This document shows positions 49,176-56,123 of a stretch of DNA of 64,000 nucleotides, one piece after another. Location: positions 1 to 64,000 of IMG/VR virus record IMGVR_UViG_3300025466_000023; one strand, written 5' to 3'. The notes under the pieces are model-generated. The model made no database searches. It was not told the DNA's origin and worked only from the letters and a program-made list of their open reading frames with translations. Origin of the DNA: a virus. Within the stretch, counting starts at the first letter, position 1. Every line of letters starts with the position of its first letter. A program made the translations under genes and the position numbers.

Positions 49176-49200
49176 CAACTGGTAAAACCTGTAGTATACT
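49172..49200 (+). promoter_or_regulatory. Early promoter with spacer operator GGTAAAACC
   Basis: TTGACA, a 17-bp spacer and TATACT. The operator is at 49181-49189. Confidence 0.85.
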
Positions 49201-49230
49201 ATAGACATATTAACACAGTAAGGAGCTGAA

Positions 49231-49716
49231 ATGGGAACACGCAGTCGTATCGCAGTAATGCATGGTGATGTTTGCAAAAGCGTTTATTGTCATTGGGATG
49301 GCTATCTCGAACACAACGGAGAGATCCTCGCACAGCACTATGATTCAACAAAGGCCAACAACTTGGTCGCGCTGGGGGATCTCAGTAGCCTACGAGCTGA
49401 GATTGGTGAGAAGCACGCCTTTAGTCGACTTGAAACACCAATGGATGACGAGGCCTACGAAAAGCTCTACGGCAACATGACCACGTTCTACGGACGTGAT
49501 CGTGGCGAAGAAAACACTAGCTGGAAAGTAGCACATTCATTTGAAGAGTTCCTCGAGCAGGTTCACAACTGTGGTGCTGAGTTCTACTACGTGATGAAGG
49601 ATGAAGTATGGTACGCTGGCGCTGTATATGAAACAGCCGGCGTAATTAAGGAAGGTCTTGTACCTCTCACAGAGGCTCTCAAGACAGTTAACGTGGAGGA
49701 GACTGTAAATGGGTAA
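49231..49716 (+). CDS. Conserved phage protein of unknown function (161 aa)
   Basis: The start GTRSRIAVMHGDVCKSVYCHWDGYLEHNG is a recurrent phage and plasmid signature, with HY and DLSS segments following. I know of no assigned activity. It is on the early cassette with an AAGGAGC site and overlaps the 44-aa membrane protein gene. Confidence 0.78.
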   Translation: MGTRSRIAVMHGDVCKSVYCHWDGYLEHNGEILAQHYDSTKANNLVALGDLSSLRAEIGEKHAFSRLETPMDDEAYEKLYGNMTTFYGRDRGEENTSWKVAHSFEEFLEQVHNCGAEFYYVMKDEVWYAGAVYETAGVIKEGLVPLTEALKTVNVEETVNG

Positions 49717-49843
49717 CTTTATTCTAGGAGTATTGATCACGCTGGCCATTCTTTACCCTGCGGTAACCAAAGAGTGGTTTGGCAAGGCTGTAGACACAAC
49801 TAATTCAGTAGCAACTAGCGTAATTAAGGAGAACACAAAATGA
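49709..49843 (+). CDS. Single-pass membrane microprotein (44 aa)
   Basis: The product begins MGNFILGVLITLAILYPAV, one clear transmembrane segment, followed by a soluble tail (TKEWFGKAVDTTNSV). It overlaps the upstream gene by 8 nt and the next gene by 4 nt (ATGA), which supports translation. Confidence 0.65.
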   Translation: MGNFILGVLITLAILYPAVTKEWFGKAVDTTNSVATSVIKENTK

Positions 49844-50022
49844 GTAGATTTGCACAGACGTACGAAGATCCCGAGTACGAATACGAGAGTTCAGACGATG
49901 AATCCACGTGGCAGGATGTTGATACAGCGCCATTGGGTGAGATCGTCGACAACTGGGTACGCTTGACTGTGGCAGAAAAGCAACAGGAAGCATACAGTCC
50001 GTTCCAAACAAGCAACTCATAG
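49840..50022 (+). CDS. Small acidic protein (60 aa)
   Basis: Acidic N-terminal half (YEDPEYEYESSDDEST) followed by a helical stretch (GEIVDNWVRLTVAEKQQEAY). It is coupled to the 44-aa gene. No family is recognised. Confidence 0.6.
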   Translation: MSRFAQTYEDPEYEYESSDDESTWQDVDTAPLGEIVDNWVRLTVAEKQQEAYSPFQTSNS

Positions 50023-50025
50023 GGG

Positions 50026-50054
50026 TTGACATTTGGGCATTTTGGTAGTATACT
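50026..50054 (+). promoter_or_regulatory. Early promoter without operator
   Basis: TTGACA, a 17-bp spacer and TATACT. The spacer lacks the palindrome. Confidence 0.75.
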
Positions 50055-50109
50055 ATTAATAGTTAGAAATAGTTCTAACGTTTTTTAATCACACACACAG
50101 GAGTTTTAT

Positions 50110-50451
50110 ATGAGTAATTTGTATTCACATGCAGGCGTTTCGTCTTACAATGGCGAGACCAAGGTTCGTTTCGCGAATGATGCGTTACGTGTCAAAGTAC
50201 TTGCCAAGAACGGTCACAAGGACATCGATATCGTTGAGTTACGTGAGCCTATGACCAAGGAAGCCGCTGTAGCGTTCCTCTTGTCGATCAACTTCGACAA
50301 TGGTAACAAGGTTGTACGTGCGGCCTTAGAAGCCGCGGCTGATAAGCGTGGCGTTGCTATTCCTGCAACTAAGCCAGCTAAAGCTGTCAAGGCCAAGGCA
50401 ACTGCTGTTGCTGAAGCTGTTGTTGCTGAAGCAGAACCTGCATTGATGTAA
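50110..50451 (+). CDS. Hypothetical protein with Ala/Lys-rich tail (113 aa)
   Basis: The N-terminal ~75 residues look like a small folded domain (LYSHAGVSSYNGETKVRFAN and DIDIVELREPMTKEAAVAF). The C-terminal ~35 are Ala/Lys/Pro-rich (PATKPAKAVKAKATAV), a composition seen in nucleic-acid-binding tails. The leader is longer than in neighbouring genes. It overlaps the next start by one base. Confidence 0.65.
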   Translation: MSNLYSHAGVSSYNGETKVRFANDALRVKVLAKNGHKDIDIVELREPMTKEAAVAFLLSINFDNGNKVVRAALEAAADKRGVAIPATKPAKAVKAKATAVAEAVVAEAEPALM

Positions 50452-50654
50452 TGGAAGCGGTACGTGAAACTACCGATTGGGGCTCTAACAAGTGCGCTAA
50501 TCACACGTACCTCCTGGACGGTACAGCACTAGTCGGCTATATTAAAGCCAATGAAACTGTACCGTTCTTCTTCAAACAACCACTCAAGGGTTTCGATAAA
50601 CGGTACAGAACCTTTGAAAAGCTAAAGACTAACCCGTTTAAGGAATATCTATGA
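50451..50654 (+). CDS. Hypothetical protein (67 aa)
   Basis: Basic and aromatic (VPFFFKQPLKGFDKRYRTFE). It is coupled on both sides (TAATG with the previous gene, ATGA with the next). No family is recognised. Confidence 0.6.
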   Translation: MEAVRETTDWGSNKCANHTYLLDGTALVGYIKANETVPFFFKQPLKGFDKRYRTFEKLKTNPFKEYL

Positions 50655-50848
50655 AAACCATTTTATCAATCATCGGGATCATTGCATTCGTCATCCTGAT
50701 TATCATCATCGGGCCGCTGTTGACGATCTGGGCGTTTGATACCCTGTTCCCAGCACTAGCTATCCCATACACTATCTCTAATTGGTTCGCTGTCATCATC
50801 TTAGGAGCATTCTTCCGTGCAAATGTTTCGATCAAAAAGAAAGACTGA
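50651..50848 (+). CDS. Small membrane protein (65 aa)
   Basis: Two hydrophobic segments (ILSIIGIIAFVILIIIIGPL and ISNWFAVIILGAFF). Coupled to its neighbours by overlaps. Possibly a holin-like or other early membrane protein, but nothing specific is visible. Confidence 0.6.
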   Translation: MKTILSIIGIIAFVILIIIIGPLLTIWAFDTLFPALAIPYTISNWFAVIILGAFFRANVSIKKKD

Positions 50849-51275
50849 ATACGTAACCCCAGAGATCTTCAAGGACTGGTCTAATTCGGGCCACGAGCTG
50901 GAGAATATAGGTTGCCGACTTGATGCTGTCAGAGAAACGCTCGATAGGCTCTCAAAGAAAGATCTACCTGATGATCACTGGGCGATCAATCGCTGGAAGA
51001 CCGTCGAATCCATCCTGACACGCAAGTGGCAACACACAGTCAAGATGAAAGACGTCGGTCTCAGGCAGATCAAGCTCGCAGGCCGTGATTCGGGTCCCAA
51101 GATCCGATACGATTGGTGGGAACCTTCAGAAGAAGTAGCGGTCACGCTACCACTATTTGATGCATTCTACAGACTGATCACTGAAAGTTTTGGAATTCAG
51201 CAGGGTAGCCTAGAACGAGCTTGGCAAATGGCAAAACAAGAGCAATTGGAGAAAGCACGCCGCGGTTTGGCATAA
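50817..51275 (+). CDS. Hypothetical protein (152 aa)
   Basis: A GTG start at 50817 lies 9 nt after AGGAG; an ATG at 50823 is the alternative. The protein is basic and helical (HELENIGCRLDAVRETLDRL, then SLERAWQMAKQEQLEKARR). No family is recognised. It closes the operon that begins at 50110. Confidence 0.65.
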   Translation: MQMFRSKRKTEYVTPEIFKDWSNSGHELENIGCRLDAVRETLDRLSKKDLPDDHWAINRWKTVESILTRKWQHTVKMKDVGLRQIKLAGRDSGPKIRYDWWEPSEEVAVTLPLFDAFYRLITESFGIQQGSLERAWQMAKQEQLEKARRGLA

Positions 51276-51282
51276 TTAACCG

Positions 51283-51311
51283 TTGACATTTAGAATGTGT
51301 TCATTTACAAT
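51283..51311 (+). promoter_or_regulatory. Early promoter without operator
   Basis: TTGACA, a 17-bp spacer and TACAAT. It precedes the HTH-like gene with a ~45-nt leader. Confidence 0.65.
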
Positions 51312-51360
51312 AGTACTACGTTGGTAGTAACCAACAATACACATTAAGAGGATTATAATA

Positions 51361-51630
51361 ATGAAACGTATTAACTTAGAAACTAAAACAGGTAAGGTTT
51401 TTTCAATGTTGCAAGCTGGTCAAAAGTTGACAGCTAGCCAAGCTAAGAAGCATGGTATTGGTAATTTGGCCGCAGAAGCATCACGTCTTCGCCAAGCTGG
51501 TTACGCAGTCTACGCTAACTCACGCAAGGCTAACAACGGCGTTGAAGTTACAGAATATGAGTTGGGTAAGCCATCACGTGAGATCGTAGCCTTGGGTTAC
51601 AAAGCTCGCGCAATGGGCATCACGCTCTAA
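51361..51630 (+). CDS. Small HTH-like protein, candidate regulator (89 aa)
   Basis: The N-terminal half reads as a winged-helix or HTH module (GKVFSMLQAGQKLTASQAKK, then LAAEASRLRQAGYAVYANSR), a plan common in small phage DNA-binding proteins. The rest is a Lys/Arg-rich wing and tail. It is monocistronic, with its own operator-free promoter and strong downstream terminator. It is therefore one candidate for the factor that reads the GGTWAAACC operators; that link is a guess. Confidence 0.6.
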   Translation: MKRINLETKTGKVFSMLQAGQKLTASQAKKHGIGNLAAEASRLRQAGYAVYANSRKANNGVEVTEYELGKPSREIVALGYKARAMGITL

Positions 51631-51725
51631 ACGAGTCGCGACAGCGACATTCGCTCCAAGTCCGGGGGTAGTGTCCCGGCATCCGAACCCTAGCCTATCG
51701 TGAGATAGGCCGGGGTTCACCTTTT
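51631..51725 (+). terminator. Structured 3' region with strong terminator
   Basis: Three hairpins in 95 bp: GTCGC/GCGAC (51635-51648), CCGGG/CCCGG (51662-51679), and a long stem AACCC-TA-GCCTATC / GATAGGC-CG-GGGTT with a GTGA tetraloop (51686-51717), followed by CACCTTTT. The last is a rho-independent-type terminator. The first two could belong to a small 3' UTR RNA. Confidence 0.65.
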
Positions 51726-51752
51726 GTGGCTAAAATACAACACCAAAAGAGG

Positions 51753-51781
51753 TTGACATTTGGTTAAACCGAAGGTATAAT
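51753..51781 (+). promoter_or_regulatory. Early promoter with spacer operator GGTTAAACC
   Basis: TTGACA, a 17-bp spacer and TATAAT. The operator is at 51762-51770. Confidence 0.85.
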
Positions 51782-51811
51782 GTACACATACACTAACAAA
51801 ACGGAGCAGAA

Positions 51812-52153
51812 ATGAAATTACACATCGTAACGCAGTACATGGAGAACTATGGTGCCCACGATTGGGATGGCGAGGGTGAGTGCCCACAACGTTGGAAGTT
51901 CAAGGGCGGTGAGGACTATTTCTATCAGTTGGGCGCAGTAGAACCATCCGCTGAACACGTCGAAGAACTAGTCTTCGCTCTACGTGGTCAGATCGAGTGG
52001 GATGACCTGGGATCTCGTCAGTACATCACCGGCTACGGCCTTGTGGAAGATTCATTCATGACCGAGTTCGAGAAGAGCCAGCTGGAGTATGAAGGGGAGA
52101 TCACCTACCCTGCCAAGCGATTAACCCTAGAGGTTGACAGGGCTTTGATTTGA
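51812..52153 (+). CDS. Conserved phage protein of unknown function (113 aa)
   Basis: The start KLHIVTQYMENYGAHDWDGE plus WKFKGGEDYFY recurs in phages and in some bacteria. The protein is acidic and mixed alpha/beta. No activity is known to me. Its 3' end contains the next promoter's -35. Confidence 0.7.
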   Translation: MKLHIVTQYMENYGAHDWDGEGECPQRWKFKGGEDYFYQLGAVEPSAEHVEELVFALRGQIEWDDLGSRQYITGYGLVEDSFMTEFEKSQLEYEGEITYPAKRLTLEVDRALI

Positions 52154-52162
52154 AGCTATACT
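52134..52162 (+). promoter_or_regulatory. Early promoter without operator
   Basis: TTGACA, a 17-bp spacer and TATACT, starting inside the preceding gene. Confidence 0.75.
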
Positions 52163-52192
52163 ACACAGACACTAACAACTTAGGAGCAACAG

Positions 52193-52276
52193 ATGTCAAC
52201 AACAGCGATCATAATAGCAACATTCGTAGTTACAGCGATCTTCGCATTCAAATGCTGGTTAATCACTAAACTCTAA
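52193..52276 (+). CDS. Single-pass membrane microprotein (27 aa)
   Basis: A 28-codon ORF with promoter and TAGGAGC ribosome site. The product is almost wholly a transmembrane helix (TTAIIIATFVVTAIFAF) with a short KCWLITKL end. Confidence 0.55.
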   Translation: MSTTAIIIATFVVTAIFAFKCWLITKL

Positions 52277-52285
52277 GGAGCACAT

Positions 52286-52498
52286 ATGAAAGTTATCGTT
52301 ACTACCACCCTAAACCAAGAGTTGGAAGTACCTGACAACTGGGATCGATTGGATGTGTTTGATTTCCTAGCTGAATGCCAGAGTTTTCGCACAGCGTTCC
52401 AGGGAGTTTCTAACGAAGATCAAACAGCTCGTATCGTCGACCTCCACGTGGTAACCGAAGAAGTCCTAGAGCTGGGAGAAGAAGCATTTGACGATTAG
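52286..52498 (+). CDS. Small acidic protein (70 aa)
   Basis: Acidic (DLHVVTEEVLELGEEAFDD end). It starts 9 nt after the microprotein with AAGGAGC upstream. No family is recognised. Confidence 0.62.
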   Translation: MKVIVTTTLNQELEVPDNWDRLDVFDFLAECQSFRTAFQGVSNEDQTARIVDLHVVTEEVLELGEEAFDD

Positions 52499-52501
52499 GG
52501 G

Positions 52502-52530
52502 TTGACAACTGGTAAAACCTGTAGTATACT
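52502..52530 (+). promoter_or_regulatory. Early promoter with spacer operator GGTAAAACC
   Basis: TTGACA, a 17-bp spacer and TATACT. The operator is at 52511-52519. Confidence 0.85.
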
Positions 52531-52559
52531 ACACAAACACTGAAACTAAAGGAGCAGAA

Positions 52560-52877
52560 ATGAAAGAACTAGAAACTAAATCAGCAGGCTATTTCGCAGT
52601 AGCCGCGGCAATTGATGCACAGCGCCGCAATTCAAACAACAAGAGCTCATACACGCAAGAACAGATTCGCCAGGCTGTTACAGCTCGCGACTTGTTAGAC
52701 ACAGCGTTTTCTTACTCAAAGCTCTACATTAACTATCGCAAGAAGTTTATCGCTATCAAAGCAGAAGGTGCCCGTGCTAAAGATGCACTAGCTCGTGAGG
52801 TTGTTAAACTGTTTGAGAGCAACGGCTACGGTGTTGTATCTACGCCACAGGGCATGATCGTCCGTATTGACAAGTAA
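52560..52877 (+). CDS. Hypothetical protein (105 aa)
   Basis: Helical and basic (YFAVAAAIDAQRRNSNNKSS, then REVVKLFESNGYGVVS). AAAGGAGC precedes the ATG. Its stop overlaps the operator region of the next promoter. No family is recognised. Confidence 0.65.
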   Translation: MKELETKSAGYFAVAAAIDAQRRNSNNKSSYTQEQIRQAVTARDLLDTAFSYSKLYINYRKKFIAIKAEGARAKDALAREVVKLFESNGYGVVSTPQGMIVRIDK

Positions 52878-52895
52878 GGTAAAACCTGTTATACT
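52867..52895 (+). promoter_or_regulatory. Early promoter with spacer operator GGTAAAACC (shifted)
   Basis: TTGACA, a 17-bp spacer and TATACT. The operator is at 52878-52886, 5 nt after the -35 rather than 3. Confidence 0.8.
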
Positions 52896-52924
52896 ACACA
52901 AACACTGAAACTAAAGGAGCAACT

Positions 52925-53020
52925 ATGCAAGACGTTTTATACTTTCTTTATATGACACAAGAGCTTTGGATCTTCCTAGCTATTCTTTTAACAGCAATCA
53001 TCATCGTCGAAGGAGTTTGA
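52925..53020 (+). CDS. Single-pass membrane microprotein (31 aa)
   Basis: A 32-codon ORF with AAAGGAGC and its own promoter. The product is one hydrophobic helix (LWIFLAILLTAIIIVEGV). The next gene begins 1 nt later, its ribosome site (AAGGAG) lying inside this ORF. Confidence 0.55.
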   Translation: MQDVLYFLYMTQELWIFLAILLTAIIIVEGV

Positions 53021-53021
53021 T

Positions 53022-53366
53022 ATGAAGGGTTTCTCTAAAGAGCAGATCATTTCTGCAGTTCAAGGTGCTATCCAAGAGGCTCAGATCGCGGCACGCCAGG
53101 TCTATGCCCAGGTGGGTGAACGTGATGCCTGTGGCTTTGGTTGGGTTGAGATCTATGTGGGTCGCACCAACTCTAAAGAAGCTAAGGCACTGATCGAAGC
53201 TGGCTTCCGCAAGGACTACAAGCCTAAGTGCCTTACATTCTGGGATCCAGCGGGTCTTGGCACACAGAGCGTGAGCGTCAAAGAAGCGGGAGCAGAAGCC
53301 TTTGCTCGTTACTTTAAGGCCATGTTCCCCGAGGCCAAGATCTACGGTTGTAGCAGATTGGATTGA
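53022..53366 (+). CDS. Conserved phage protein of unknown function (114 aa)
   Basis: Segments ACGFGWVEIYVGRTNSKEAK, ALIEAGFRKDYKPKCLTFWD and GAEAFARYFKAMFPEAK resemble phage proteins I have seen without assigned function. The mixed alpha/beta pattern is compatible with a small nucleic-acid-associated fold, but this is not certain. Confidence 0.68.
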   Translation: MKGFSKEQIISAVQGAIQEAQIAARQVYAQVGERDACGFGWVEIYVGRTNSKEAKALIEAGFRKDYKPKCLTFWDPAGLGTQSVSVKEAGAEAFARYFKAMFPEAKIYGCSRLD

Positions 53367-53393
53367 TGTTGTAAAAATACAACGGGGAGTTGG

Positions 53394-53422
53394 TTGACAA
53401 GGCCAACTTTCCCCAGTATAAT
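53394..53422 (+). promoter_or_regulatory. Early promoter without operator
   Basis: TTGACA, a 17-bp spacer and TATAAT. It serves the GP88-like gene. Confidence 0.8.
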
Positions 53423-53449
53423 ACACACATACACTACAAAGGAGCGACA

Positions 53450-54154
53450 ATGTTCAAGTTACTGTCTACAGCAAATCCCAAGATCCAAAAGGGTACAGCA
53501 AAAGGTTATCTGTCATTTATTCTGCACCTTGCGCCAGCAGACTTGAGCGGTCGTGAAGTATGCCCTAAGCGTACAGCTGGTTGCACGGCGGCCTGTCTCA
53601 ATACAGCGGGCAGAGGTGGTATGTTCAAGCGCGGTGAAACAACTAACGTGATACAGCAGGCTCGTATACGCAAGACCCAATTGTTCTTCGCAGACAGAAC
53701 CACATTCTTTAACTATCTCACGCAAGATATCCAAAAGGCTCTATCAATGGCCAAGAAGCTGGGACTCAAGCCCGTGTTCCGCTTGAATGGAACTAGTGAC
53801 TTGAGCTGGGAGAAATATACCATAGCAGACACTGGCTTGAACATCTTTGAAATGTTCCCAGAAGTACAGTTCTATGACTATACCAAAGTACTTGGGCGCA
53901 AGGTCAAGGACATTAATAACTATCACCTTACATTCAGCAGAGCAGACGGCAATGCCGCAGATGTTCCCAAAGCGGTTGCTCAGGGCATGAACGTAGCAGT
54001 GGTCTACGACGAGATCCCCGAGAATGTATTCTCAGCGGACGAAGATGACTTGCGCTTCTTGGATCCCAAGGTAGGCGTCATCGGACTCAAAGCCAAAGGT
54101 CGTGCCAAGAAGGACACTACAGGTTTCGTAATCCGCATCAAGGTCTTAGCATGA
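53450..54154 (+). CDS. GP88-like phage protein
   Basis: Protein of 234 aa. The start at 53450 follows AAAGGAGC; a longer in-frame ATG would include the promoter. LSTANPKIQKGTAKGYLSFI, CPKRTAGCTAACLNTAGRGG and LGLKPVFRLNGTSDLSWEKY match the GP88 family (Pfam GP88) named after a mycobacteriophage gene product. Four Cys cluster near residues 40-52 (VCPKRTAGCTAACLN). The molecular function of the family is not established to my knowledge. It overlaps the next start by 4 nt. Confidence 0.88.
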   Translation: MFKLLSTANPKIQKGTAKGYLSFILHLAPADLSGREVCPKRTAGCTAACLNTAGRGGMFKRGETTNVIQQARIRKTQLFFADRTTFFNYLTQDIQKALSMAKKLGLKPVFRLNGTSDLSWEKYTIADTGLNIFEMFPEVQFYDYTKVLGRKVKDINNYHLTFSRADGNAADVPKAVAQGMNVAVVYDEIPENVFSADEDDLRFLDPKVGVIGLKAKGRAKKDTTGFVIRIKVLA

Positions 54155-54372
54155 TAGAGATCAACGGACTAACCCAACGGCAACGCAAGATCGCAGACGT
54201 GCTTTGGATGATGAATGGCCGGGAGGCCGTTCTCAGCTTTATCAACAGTCTAGAAGCTGATACCAAGCGAGATGCTGAAGTAGTGCTCAACATGATGGTC
54301 GCGGCCGTCATGGATGAGATCGAAACTGTGGAGCCAGAAACACAAGAACTCATTGACAAATTCCGAAACTGA
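54151..54372 (+). CDS. Hypothetical helical protein (73 aa)
   Basis: Helical and acidic (FINSLEADTKRDAEVVLNMM and MDEIETVEPETQELIDKF). It is coupled to the GP88-like gene. Its last codons contain the -35 of the ATPase promoter. No family is recognised. Confidence 0.62.
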   Translation: MIEINGLTQRQRKIADVLWMMNGREAVLSFINSLEADTKRDAEVVLNMMVAAVMDEIETVEPETQELIDKFRN

Positions 54373-54381
54373 CAGTATAAT
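54353..54381 (+). promoter_or_regulatory. Early promoter of the AAA ATPase gene
   Basis: TTGACA, a 17-bp spacer and TATAAT. No operator is present. Confidence 0.8.
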
Positions 54382-54411
54382 ACACATTTACACACTAAGA
54401 AAGGTAATTTA

Positions 54412-55278
54412 ATGGCCAAGGCAAAACCCTCGCTAGTTTCTAGTTTACTAGAGTTCGATCAAGAAGCTATCCGTGCCAACGAAATGGCTGTAGCACAGGA
54501 GTCAGACGAAGAGATCGTAGAGCGTCTCAGAGAACGTTTCCAGATCCTAACAGACATGACCCGCGCTGTTCGCAAAGGTGATGTACGTGCTATGATCGTA
54601 TCAGGCCCCCCAGGAGTTGGTAAAAGCTTCGGAGTCGAAGAAGTACTGCAGAAGGACGGTATCTTCGATGTACTAGGTGAACGCAAGCCCAAGTATGAGA
54701 TCGTCAAAGGCGCTATGAGTGCCATTGGACTTTACGCCAAACTCTACGAGTTCTCAGATGCTAACCACGTGCTAGTGTTCGATGACTGTGACTCAATCCT
54801 GATGGAAGATCTTAGCCTGAACATTCTCAAGGGCGCATTAGACAGCAGTAAGAAGCGTTTCATCTCATGGAACACTGACTCACGTTTACTACGTAGTGAA
54901 GGCATTCCAGATCGTTTCGAGTTCAAGGGTGCGGCTATCTTTATTACCAATATCAAGTTCGAGCACGTCAAGAGCAAGCGACTGAGAGATCACTTGGATG
55001 CATTGGAAAGCCGTTGCCACTATATCGATCTGCAGATGGATACCACACGTGAGAAGATACTCAGGATCAAGCAGATCGTCAACGACGGCATGTTGGATGC
55101 ACACGAGTTCGAAGAGCCAGAGATCGCCAAGGATGACATCGTCAAGTTCATCACAGACAACAAGGACAAGTTACGTGAGCTGAGCCTGCGCATGGTGCTC
55201 AAGCTAGCAGACTTGAAGAAGAGCTTTCCAGCCAACTGGACAGCTATGGCACGTACAACCTGCATGCGGAGAACATAA
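54412..55278 (+). CDS. AAA+ ATPase
   Basis: Protein of 288 aa with Walker A GPPGVGKS at 65-72 and Walker B HVLVFDDCD near 117-125. A sensor-type segment (AAIFITNIKFEHV) and an Arg-rich region (SKRLRDHLDALESRCHY) follow, so the core looks functional. The ~50-residue N-terminus is acidic and helical. Phage ATPases of this type may remodel nucleoprotein or protein complexes in replication. It overlaps the zinc-binding gene start by one base. Its partner and target are unknown. Confidence 0.85.
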   Translation: MAKAKPSLVSSLLEFDQEAIRANEMAVAQESDEEIVERLRERFQILTDMTRAVRKGDVRAMIVSGPPGVGKSFGVEEVLQKDGIFDVLGERKPKYEIVKGAMSAIGLYAKLYEFSDANHVLVFDDCDSILMEDLSLNILKGALDSSKKRFISWNTDSRLLRSEGIPDRFEFKGAAIFITNIKFEHVKSKRLRDHLDALESRCHYIDLQMDTTREKILRIKQIVNDGMLDAHEFEEPEIAKDDIVKFITDNKDKLRELSLRMVLKLADLKKSFPANWTAMARTTCMRRT

Positions 55279-55571
55279 TGGCACGCTCGGATGCAGACTA
55301 CATCACGCTCAAGGCCCTAGGCTGTCATTGGCTAGGCCCTGAGTACGATAGCCGTAGGCACATGGGCCCTACACCCTACTGTGGATGCAAGACTCTAGTG
55401 CCAGGCACGCTCTACTGCACAGAGCATTACCCGCAGATGTATCAAAAGGGTAGCGCACTACGCAAGCGCCACAAGGACATACGCAGGGCAGAAGCTGTAT
55501 GGGACATCGAAAGCCTATTCCATGAAGCTGTAGCCGAGCTGGAAGCAGAAGGTGAAAACATCCTAGATTGA
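55278..55571 (+). CDS. Small putative zinc-binding protein (97 aa)
   Basis: YCGCKTLVPGTLYCTEHYPQMY gives a Cys/His set like a small zinc ribbon, reminiscent of the GcrA C-terminal Cys/His pattern. The rest is basic then acidic helices. It is co-translated with the AAA ATPase. A DNA-binding or adaptor role is a guess. Confidence 0.6.
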   Translation: MARSDADYITLKALGCHWLGPEYDSRRHMGPTPYCGCKTLVPGTLYCTEHYPQMYQKGSALRKRHKDIRRAEAVWDIESLFHEAVAELEAEGENILD

Positions 55572-55578
55572 CAGCTCA

Positions 55579-55648
55579 AAAGCATGCTTAGGAGGCCGGT
55601 GGTACTACCAGGGGGTGGCCGGTCATGTAAGCATGCTTTGTTGTTTTT
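55579..55648 (+). terminator. Large hairpin terminator after the ATPase operon
   Basis: A 12-bp stem AAAGCATGCTTA/TAAGCATGCTTT (55579-55590 and 55628-55639) encloses a 37-nt loop with an inner TGGTA/TACCA hairpin and two GGCCGG copies. The sequence GTTGTTTTT follows. Confidence 0.65.
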
Positions 55649-55709
55649 GCGCAACAGCGCATGCCAAAAATACCCCACCAGTTAGATGGGATCACCAGGG
55701 GTTTGGTTC

Positions 55710-55728
55710 TCCAGGACCTGGATTTTTT
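55710..55728 (+). terminator. Compact terminator hairpin
   Basis: TCCAG-GAC-CTGGA followed by TTTTTT. It is probably a second stop before the next transcription unit. Confidence 0.55.
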
Positions 55729-55795
55729 GCACCCAATTTTTTTTACCACTAGCCTTGAAATCTTCAAATTAAAAAATTTGCGCAGAAAATTTTTA

Positions 55796-55824
55796 TTGAC
55801 TGCGCATGCGGTCTCTGTTATAAT
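55796..55824 (+). promoter_or_regulatory. Early-type promoter for a leaderless microprotein gene
   Basis: TTGACT, a 17-bp spacer and TATAAT. The predicted start site coincides with the ATG at 55831. Confidence 0.7.
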
Positions 55825-55830
55825 ATAGCT

Positions 55831-55908
55831 ATGATCAATCCCTTACCCGAACGGCCCATTACACCCGAAGAGCTAGAAGCTTTTCTACAGTGGCTTATGA
55901 GTCATTAG
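55831..55908 (+). CDS. Microprotein (25 aa), predicted leaderless
   Basis: A 26-codon ORF whose ATG lies 7 nt after a consensus -10. The product MINPLPERPITPEELEAFLQ plus WLMSH is acidic and helical. The next gene starts (GTG) 1 nt after its stop. Confidence 0.45.
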   Translation: MINPLPERPITPEELEAFLQWLMSH

Positions 55909-55909
55909 C

Positions 55910-56119
55910 GTGGATCATCACACTATACTAGCTAGGATCATCGGTTGTTTACTCAGCTTACTAGATGCGGCCAATCTACGCAATCGTGCTTATCTAGCTG
56001 AACAGCGAGTAGCCACTCTAGAACTAGCCATAGAAGACATAGCTCGTATCAATAGTCGCAGTCCCACGCCCAATCCCTTGATCACTCAAATAGCTTCCCG
56101 CATACAATCTAGTAAATAA
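55910..56119 (+). CDS. Hypothetical protein with N-terminal hydrophobic helix (69 aa)
   Basis: GTG start directly after the 25-aa ORF. The first ~20 residues are hydrophobic (ILARIIGCLLSLL), then a coiled-coil-like stretch (AEQRVATLELAIEDIARI). Possibly membrane-anchored. No family is recognised. Confidence 0.5.
   Translation: MDHHTILARIIGCLLSLLDAANLRNRAYLAEQRVATLELAIEDIARINSRSPTPNPLITQIASRIQSSK
56113..56118 (+). promoter_or_regulatory. Late-type promoter, predicted leaderless start (56124 gene)
   Basis: GTAAATAA with TAAATA 5 nt from the ATG at 56124. Confidence 0.45.
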
Positions 56120-56123
56120 CTGC

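Noticed and set aside
52999-53450. 149-codon minus-strand frame inside the early block
   Set aside because: Antisense to a well-supported plus gene with cassette promoter and ribosome site. It would be transcribed against the whole block.
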